Of a stretch of DNA of 64,000 bases, positions 57,920 through 64,000 are shown piece by piece. Position 1 is the stretch's first letter. The number at the start of each line of letters is the position of its first letter. This DNA is from Zanthoxylum bungeanum (Eukaryota; Streptophyta; Magnoliopsida; Sapindales; Rutaceae): positions 239,446-303,445 of the forward strand of contig SKCR01023735.1 in NCBI GenBank assembly GCA_019454045.1, written 5' to 3'. The notes below the pieces were generated by a model. It saw only the letters and a list, made by a program, of their open reading frames with translations. It ran no database searches and was not told the DNA's origin. Position numbers and translations under genes: made by a program.

Positions 57920-58060
57920 CGCCGTTAGAGAGAGGAAATTAATAAATTCGAAACTTAATTTTCGTTTTTTATTTTTATTTTCTCATTTTTGAGCACTAAA
58001 GGGACTGAGAGTGAGAGCAGCGGAAGCAACAATTACTTTATAAATTTAAGTACAAAAAAA
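57920..58060 (-). promoter_or_regulatory. DCP2 5' untranslated region and core promoter (putative)
   Basis: Minus-strand ATTTATAAAGTAATTG (about 58033-58048) is a TATA-like box ~115 bp upstream of the ATG at 57919, followed by CT-rich sequence (CTGCTCTCACTCTCAGTCCC) and a U-rich leader. Suggested by position; the transcription start is not shown by sequence alone. Confidence 0.45.
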
Positions 58061-58382
58061 TAATGAAATATAATAAATTATAATCACATCTTTAAAAAAT
58101 TTACATTTATTACAAAATTTTATATTTTATAAGAACTTTTATATTTTGTGTAACCACAATCAAATTTTCAACCTTTCAAAAAAAAATTTAAAATATGTGT
58201 GACATGATGAGATATATAAATGCCCGTGCAACTAGCAAAACTTCATGAAGAATTTGTTGGACTTTCGGGCCTTGATTTTGCAAAGCATAACAGCTTATTG
58301 GAGTTATTATATTTTATTTTGGTTTTAGCAGTTATGCTCTCTGTCCTTTTCAATTTTATGTACAATGATTTTCAGCATATAA
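58061..58382. other. DCP2 upstream region
   Basis: About 320 bp between the putative promoter and the upstream copia. The plus strand has a 60-residue frame (58220-58402) with a hydrophobic stretch (LLYFILVLAVMLSVLFNF), but no family match that I can support and it runs into the copia LTR. I leave it unassigned. Confidence 0.35.
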
Positions 58383-58960
58383 TGTTAGGGATCGTGGGCT
58401 GAAGCTAACACGCAAATAAAGTGAAATTATGAATAATTGTTAGTTCATGAGATTTTGTCTATCATATAACAGTACAATAATAATTGGAATGTTTAATCTA
58501 TCATAAATATTAACAATAAAATAAAGTAATGAAACAAAAATTCAATGAGGTAAAACTCTCAATGTGGGGGAAACATTCATGGGCAAATGTACACGGATTT
58601 CACTATAGTGGAAAAAATTTTACAACTTCTCTCTAAACACAAGGAATGGACAATCTCACACTCTCTTAGAATATGAAATTACAACTATCTCACAAACTCT
58701 TTAAAAAAAATAATATTTTTCTCTCTTAGAATACAGAGGATTTGGTTGAGAATGGAATAAAGAAAATAATGAAATGAAGTCTCTATTTATATATATGAGA
58801 TTCACTGTGTAAATAGTGAATTATAATTTTTTATTATTTTCTTTTTATACATGTGGGACCCACCCACATAATTAATATATTTTTTATTATTAACTATTAT
58901 ATGTGGGACCCACCAAAAAAAATAATTGACACTTTTCGGTGTCAACCATTGACTTTAATA
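58383..58960 (-). repeat. Upstream copia 3' LTR
   Basis: TGTTAGGGATCGTGGGC to GACTTTAATA on the plus strand. The inner neighbour read on the minus strand, CCAAGTGAGAGAAT, is the polypurine tract. It is the LTR nearest to DCP2 (~460 bp from its ATG). Confidence 0.88.
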
Positions 58961-59070
58961 ATTCTCTCACTTGGAAACTTGATTGAGAACCAATCAATTT
59001 CCACACCATCCATTCTACTTTGTCGTCTTCAAGCTGTCTACGTTTTTTCTAAGCCATAAGAGGATCTACA

Positions 59071-59304
59071 TCATACAAACTTGTATGTATTGATAGGTTT
59101 GGTCATTACGTTTGCAAAGTTCTCATTGGTGTGTACCTTCAACAAGTCCACACTGTCTTCTTCCACTACTTCACAAATAAAGTGGTATTGTACCCTTATA
59201 TGCTTTGTTCTTGAATGAAATGCTGGATTCTTTGCAATATATAAAGCACTCTGACTGTCACAAAATAATGGAATCTTCTCTTGTTTGTGTCCGAGCTCCT
59301 CCAA
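59071..59304 (-). pseudogene. Upstream copia RNase H, C-terminal part
   Basis: [38 protein letters not shown], then [19 protein letters not shown], the standard end of copia pol. The first half of RNase H (59310-59510) is broken by stops. Confidence 0.82.
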
Positions 59305-59510
59305 TAACCTTTGAAACTAAATAGCTTCCTTACAGGCTTGTGTAACTATCATATATTCAGTTTTCGTTATAGACAAGGCCACAACACTCTGTAATTTGGA
59401 TACTCAACTCATTGTTCCTCCTGCAAGTACAAACACATAACCTGTAGTGGATTTTCGTTTGTCAAGATCTCCTGCAAAATCTAAATACACGTAACCTCTA
59501 ACAACTAATT

Positions 59511-60247
59511 CTAATCCTCCATGACATAATACAGGACTTTGATATATATAATGATCCTCTTAACAGCATTCAAATGCTCTTTACCAGGATTCGCCATAAA
59601 ATGACTAATTGTTCCCACTGCTTGTGCAATGTCTGGTTTTGTACAAATCATGGTGTACATTAAGCTTTTCACTGCTGATGCATACGATACTCGAGACATC
59701 TCATTCCCCTCAGCTTCATTGCTATGACACATAAATGATGATAACTTGGAATTAACAGAAAGTGGGGTAGAACACATAAATGAGGATAACTTGAAATTAA
59801 TAGAAAGATTGGTGAAAACTGGCTTACAATCTTCCATATCAAACTGCCGTAAGATTTTGTTCAAGTAATTTTTCTGAGAAGTCAAATCTTCTTGTTAATT
59901 CTATCTCGGTTTATTTGCATCCCTATAATCTTATTTGTTGGTCCCAAATCCTTCATGTCAAACTCCCTAGCTAATTGTGCCTTTAATTCTCGGATTCGAT
60001 CTTTGTTAGAGTCTGCTACTAACATGTCATCCACATACAACAACAAAATAATAAAGTCATTATTTTCAAACCTCTTGTAATATGTATAATGGTTTGAACT
60101 GAGACTATTGTACCCAATGCAAATAATGAAGGAATCAAATCTCTTACACCAACATCTCAGCATTTGTTTGAGACCATATAGAGATTTGTTCAACCTGCAA
60201 ACCAAGTTCTCCTTGTCTATTTCAGCAAAACCTTCTAGTTTGAGCAT
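59511..60247 (-). pseudogene. Upstream copia reverse transcriptase
   Basis: KLEGFAEIDKENLVCRLNKSLYGLKQMLRCWCKRFD, the active site LLLYVDDMLVA, and EFDMKDLGPTNKIIGMQI in one frame; after a frame change near 59883 it continues YLNKILRQFDMEDCKPV and VSYASAVKSLMYTMICTKPDI. 59700-59800 has a short duplicated FKLSSFMC segment. Confidence 0.85.
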
Positions 60248-60578
60248 ATAATTTCTTCTTCAAGTTCTCCATGAAGAAATGTAATTTTTACATCCATTGT
60301 TTCAGATATAGGTCAAAAATAGCACACATAGTTAGGACTACTCTAACTGTTGTCAGTCGAACCACCAGAGAAAATATCTCGTTGAAATCAATCTTTTCTT
60401 TCTGAGCATATTATTTTACCACCAATCGTGCATGATACCGCTCCACTTGATCATTGTTATCTCACTTGATTTTATGGACCCATTTATTACCATTGGTTTT
60501 TCTTCCACGTGGTAATAGTATTAGATCTCATGTATTGTTTTTATACAAAGCTTCTATTTCTTCTTGCATTGTTGTCAT

Positions 60579-61547
60579 TCACAAAGATGCGTTTACACCT
60601 TTTGTAGCTTCATGGAAATTTGATGGCTCTCCATCATCTGTTAGAAGACAGTATACAATGTTACTCTCCATAACATACTCTAAGTGCCAACCTGGAGGTC
60701 TTCTCTCTCGAGTTGATCGACGAACTTTAGAAGCTTCAAACTCGATTGGTTCTGGTACCTCGTACTCTGGTTCTGCTTCAGAAGAATCTGAATTTTTTTG
60801 TTCTAGATTATTTTCCACCAGTACTGTTGTAGTCTCTGTACTTTCTTTTGAAATGCGATCATTTCCTTCTTTCTGCAGTTGATATTCTGCAAATATCACA
60901 TCCATGCTGATAATGATCTTGTGGGTAGTGAGATCCCACAGGAGATACCTCTTTACTTCATCAGCATAACCCAAGGAAATATATTTTCTGGATTTTGGAT
61001 CTAGATTTGTTCTTTCTTGAGTGTTGTATATCATATTACAGGATAACCAAAAATGTGAAGAGATGAGTAATCAGTTGGCTTTCCGCTCCACATCTCATCG
61101 GTATCTTCAAATCATTTGTTGTTGATGGAGATCTATTTATAACATAGCATGTTGTATGAACTGCTTCTGCCCAAAAGCACTTTGGTAGAGTAGCTGTTCT
61201 GAGCATAGCTCTTACTCTTTCCAGCAGCGTTCTATTCATCATTTCTGCCACACCATTTTGTTGAGAAGTATATGGTGTAGTAGTTTGCCTTTTGATGCCT
61301 TTTTACTGACAATATGCATTAAAATCCTTACTGCAATATTCTCATTCATTATCTTTCCTTAAACACTTGATTTTCTTTCCAATTTCCACTTCAATTTGTA
61401 CTTTAAAGGTTTTTGAAAATTGACATCACATATGACTTGTTTTTGATAAAAAAAAAAAAAACACCCAACATTTACTAGAAAAATCGTCAATAAATTATAC
61501 AAAATCTTTAACTTTCCCCAGAGATCGAACTGATGCTTCCCAAACAT
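60579..61547 (-). pseudogene. Upstream copia integrase (decayed)
   Basis: AEMMNRTLLERVRAMLRTATLPKCFWAEAVHTTCYVINRSPST (61251 downward) is the integrase region after the catalytic Glu, followed by NLDPKSRKYISLGYADEVKRYLLWD and the linker RRSTRERRPPGW. The catalytic first part (61260-61560) is badly eroded. Confidence 0.82.
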
Positions 61548-61768
61548 CAGAGTGAATCAATTCTAAAATGGTTTTACTCCGAGCACTTGACCTGCTGAAT
61601 TTTAATATGTTTTGTTACTTATAACACAATGCTCACGAAACGGTAAACTAACCGTTTTCAAGCCTAGGAGTAACTTTTGATTGACGAGAATATTCATTCT
61701 GTGTTCTAACATGTGGCATAGTTTCTGATGCCACAACATACAGGCTTCCTCTCCAGAATCCCGTGATG

Positions 61769-62188
61769 TCACTGATGCAAACTTGCAGTTGCTTCCTGAA
61801 TCGAGTCTCCCAAGAGCATATACAAGTTTGCTGATATTTTTTCAGCTTTCAAGACTATAAGTGCTCCTTTCACCATTTTTAATACCACATTTTCAACAAC
61901 GTTCTTATATGTGAGGTCATCTAACTGTCCAACTGACAGAAGATTTTTCTTCATTCCCACAACATGTCGAACATCTTGTACAGTGCGGATAGTACTATCG
62001 TACATTTTTACTTTGATGGCTCCAATCCAAGTAATTTTCAAGGCATGATCATTGCGTAGAAAAACCGATCCTCTAAACACAGGTTCATAATGGCAGAACC
62101 ATTCTCTCATAGACGTCATGCGCCATGTTGCTACAGAATCAACCAACCATGCATCACTTAGTTGTTTTTTGCTATCATTGGACATCAT
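61769..62188 (-). pseudogene. Upstream copia protease and pre-integrase region
   Basis: DAWLVDSVATWRMTSMREWF is the protease active-site block with V in place of the usual G (D-S-G), then VQDVRHVVGMKKNLLSVGQLDD. The altered catalytic triplet would inactivate it even without stops. Confidence 0.8.
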
Positions 62189-62691
62189 TGCTACTTCACT
62201 ATAAAGTGTGTCACATTTTTCAGAAGTACTTGCAACACATCACTGAGATTTTGTTGCAATATGAGCTTTTTCTGCACCTTTCTCCAAATTCCAACAATCT
62301 TTTTTGACATGTCATTTTTTGCCACAATCGTAGCATTTAACATTCTTCTTATTTTTTTATTTCAGTCTATCATGATTTTGACTCCCACTTGAGCCACGTT
62401 AAGTTAATCTTCCTCTTGTCATCGATAATGCTTCTGCTTGTTGTGAACTAGATAACTTTTCATCCTTATTTTGTACCTAGACTAATCTTCCAGAGCAGCA
62501 GCTGCAACTTCGTCAAAGACTAGATTATCAGTGACAACATTACTTGTCAAGTTGATGATAAGTTGATCATACGAATAAGGTAGACTTTGAAGTAGAATCT
62601 TTGCACATTCATTTATATATTATAATCCAACATAGTGAGTTAGGAAGATAATGTATTCAAGTTATTGATGTGATCCGTCATGGACGTGGAC

Positions 62692-63188
62692 TCACATACG
62701 AAGAGTGTAAAGTCTCTTTTTCAAGAAGATCTTGTTGTGTAGTAACTTGACCTCGTATAATTTAGTAAGTGCATCCCAAATTTCTTTTGCAATTCTCTTT
62801 TCTGCAACACTAGATAACACAGAATCTGTTAAGACTAGATACAAGTTGCCCATAGCATTATCATCCATATCCTTACATTTTTCATCAGTCATTTCATCTG
62901 GTCTCTCACTGATTGCCGCTAAGCAATTGTCTTTTCTCAAGATTGTTTTATTTTAAGTTTCCATAGGGAAAAATGGCTCTCGTTGAACCTCTCAATTTCA
63001 AACTTTCTAATTATGTTTCTGATGACGATCAACTTCTCACTTGAACCGATTTTTATTATTCCATCTTGAATAGTACTGTATATAATACAATATATATGAA
63101 TAATAGCATATATATGAATAGTACCATATACGTAAATAGTATTATATCGTATATGTGAACAATCTCCATGAATAGTCTCCGTGAACAA
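62692..63188 (-). pseudogene. Upstream copia gag
   Basis: FEIERFNESHFSLWKLKIK is the usual start of copia gag, then a frame change and DNCLAAISERPDEMTDEKCK, SVLSSVAEKRIAKEIWDALTKLYE. A Cys-rich zinc knuckle is traceable on the minus strand near 62290-62345. Stops interrupt it. Confidence 0.8.
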
Positions 63189-63217
63189 TAACCCTGGACT
63201 TGAAGCGTTGAAACGAT

Positions 63218-63798
63218 TATTAGAGGATCGTGGGCTGAAACCGGCATGCTAGTAAAGTGAAATTAAGAATGATTGTTAGTCTATGAGGCTTTGCCTATCA
63301 TATAACATTACAATAATAATTAGGAGGCTTAGCCTACCATAAATATTAACAATAAAATAAAGCAATGAGACACAGATTTAATATGGTAAAACCCTCAATA
63401 TGAGGGAAACATTCACGGGCAAATGTATAAGGATTTCACTATAGTGGAAATAATTTTACAACTTCTCTGTAAACACGAGGAGTGAACAATCTCACACTCT
63501 CTTAGAATATGAGAATTACAACTCTCTCACAAACTCTTAAGAAGAAACAATATTTTTCTCTCTTAGAATACATAGGATTTGGTCGAGAATAGAATGAATA
63601 AAATAATGAAATGAAGCCTCTATTTATAAGTATGAGATTCACTGTGCAAATAGTGAATTCTAATTTTTTATTATTTTCTTTTTATGCATGTAGGACCCAC
63701 CCACATAATTAATATATTTTTTATTATTAATTATTGTACGTGGGACCTATCTAAAAATAATAATTGACATCTTTCGGTGCCAACTATTCACTTTAACA
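63218..63798 (-). repeat. Upstream copia 5' LTR
   Basis: TATTAGAGGATCGTGGGC to CACTTTAACA on the plus strand. It matches 58383-58960 with many substitutions. Confidence 0.88.
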
Positions 63799-64000
63799 TG
63801 TAATTGACTAACTGATGCCATGTATAGCACAAAAACCATTTCTATCCCGATGTTGTATTTCTTTTCTCGAACTCCGAGTTATATTTTTCATAGAAAAATC
63901 TTTGATTCATGATAGAATAAGATCATTTTTGCATCATATTTAAGGGGATTTTTTAGTTCGGATCGAAGAAGCAACTTTAATCTTTTTTATGTCTGAGATC
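63799..64000. other. Window-edge sequence, not identified
   Basis: About 200 bp flanking the upstream copia. No gene assigned. Composition and short words look somewhat plastid-like, but I could not tie it to a specific plastid gene. Confidence 0.25.

Larger units (their letters stand above)
58383..63798 (-). mobile_element. Copia LTR retrotransposon upstream of DCP2
   Basis: LTRs 58383-58960 and 63218-63798, homologous along their whole length but clearly older (roughly 10-15% different by eye) than those of the intron elements. Flanks TATAA (58378-58382) and TGTAA (63799-63803) fit a mutated 5-bp target duplication. On the minus strand: gag, protease, integrase, RT, RNase H, all with stops. 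The usual tRNA-Met primer-binding site is not recognisable next to the 5' LTR. Confidence 0.87.

Noticed and set aside
58220..58402. 60-residue plus-strand frame with a hydrophobic segment
   Set aside because: Runs into the copia LTR and matches no family; kept only as a note on the upstream region.
63799..64000. Possible plastid-derived insert
   Set aside because: Suggestive wording only; I could not align it with a specific plastid gene, and the window ends there.
1..64000. CRISPR arrays, operons, bacterial-type promoters, rRNA or tRNA genes
   Set aside because: None present; the window is plant nuclear DNA. tRNA-like matches are primer-binding sites or the SINE head.

Overview
The window is nuclear DNA of a flowering plant, most likely a eudicot. 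The host genes have many introns and plant-type proteins (a plant mRNA-decapping enzyme DCP2, a WPP-domain-associated-type coiled-coil protein). The rest is AT-rich and dominated by nested plant LTR retrotransposons (Athila, Tat, chromovirus and copia types) with small DNA transposons (hAT, Mutator-like MITE) and a tRNA-derived SINE. I cannot name the species.

Layout. 1-2354: AT-rich sequence with no gene I recognise. 2360-20209: a Tat-lineage gypsy element on the minus strand, with an ATAGG target duplication and RNase H and integrase deleted. A complete-length Athila-like element (2417-14799, minus, target duplication ATGGT) sits inside its left LTR. Where an Athila env-like gene would be expected, the Athila element carries two foreign-looking genes: an intronless LOG-type cytokinin-activating enzyme broken by four stops, and an ORF resembling carlavirus cysteine-rich nucleic-acid-binding proteins. 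20215-23368: intergenic sequence with a Mutator-like MITE and a SINE lying between two copies of a ~270-bp repeat. 23369-26538: a four-exon coiled-coil gene (minus). 27377-28542: a small two-exon Cys-rich protein gene (minus).

30176-57919: DCP2 on the minus strand, eight coding exons, all with consistent splice phases. Intron 1 is about 23.9 kb, because a copia element (34653-57574, plus strand, TSD TAACT) landed in it. That copia was then hit by (i) a non-autonomous hAT element (36542-41078, TSD CTCTTTTA), itself host to a small LTR element (36614-40597) carrying a chimera of eIF(iso)4E, PPR and NPH3 gene fragments; (ii) a chromovirus (43112-53105, TSD TCCTT) with a ~4.23-kb internal tandem duplication; and (iii) a second hAT element (55450-56677, TSD AGAGAAAT). 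The order of insertion agrees with by-eye LTR divergence (copia about 6%, chromovirus about 4-5%, chimera element about 3%). Another copia element (58383-63798, minus) lies about 460 bp upstream of the DCP2 start codon, in the same transcriptional direction as DCP2.

Most interesting: two unrelated LTR elements have captured host (and perhaps viral) genes, an essential decapping gene carries a 24-kb nested-transposon intron, and the chromovirus duplication is much younger than the element holding it. All transposon coding regions are broken, so none looks autonomous.
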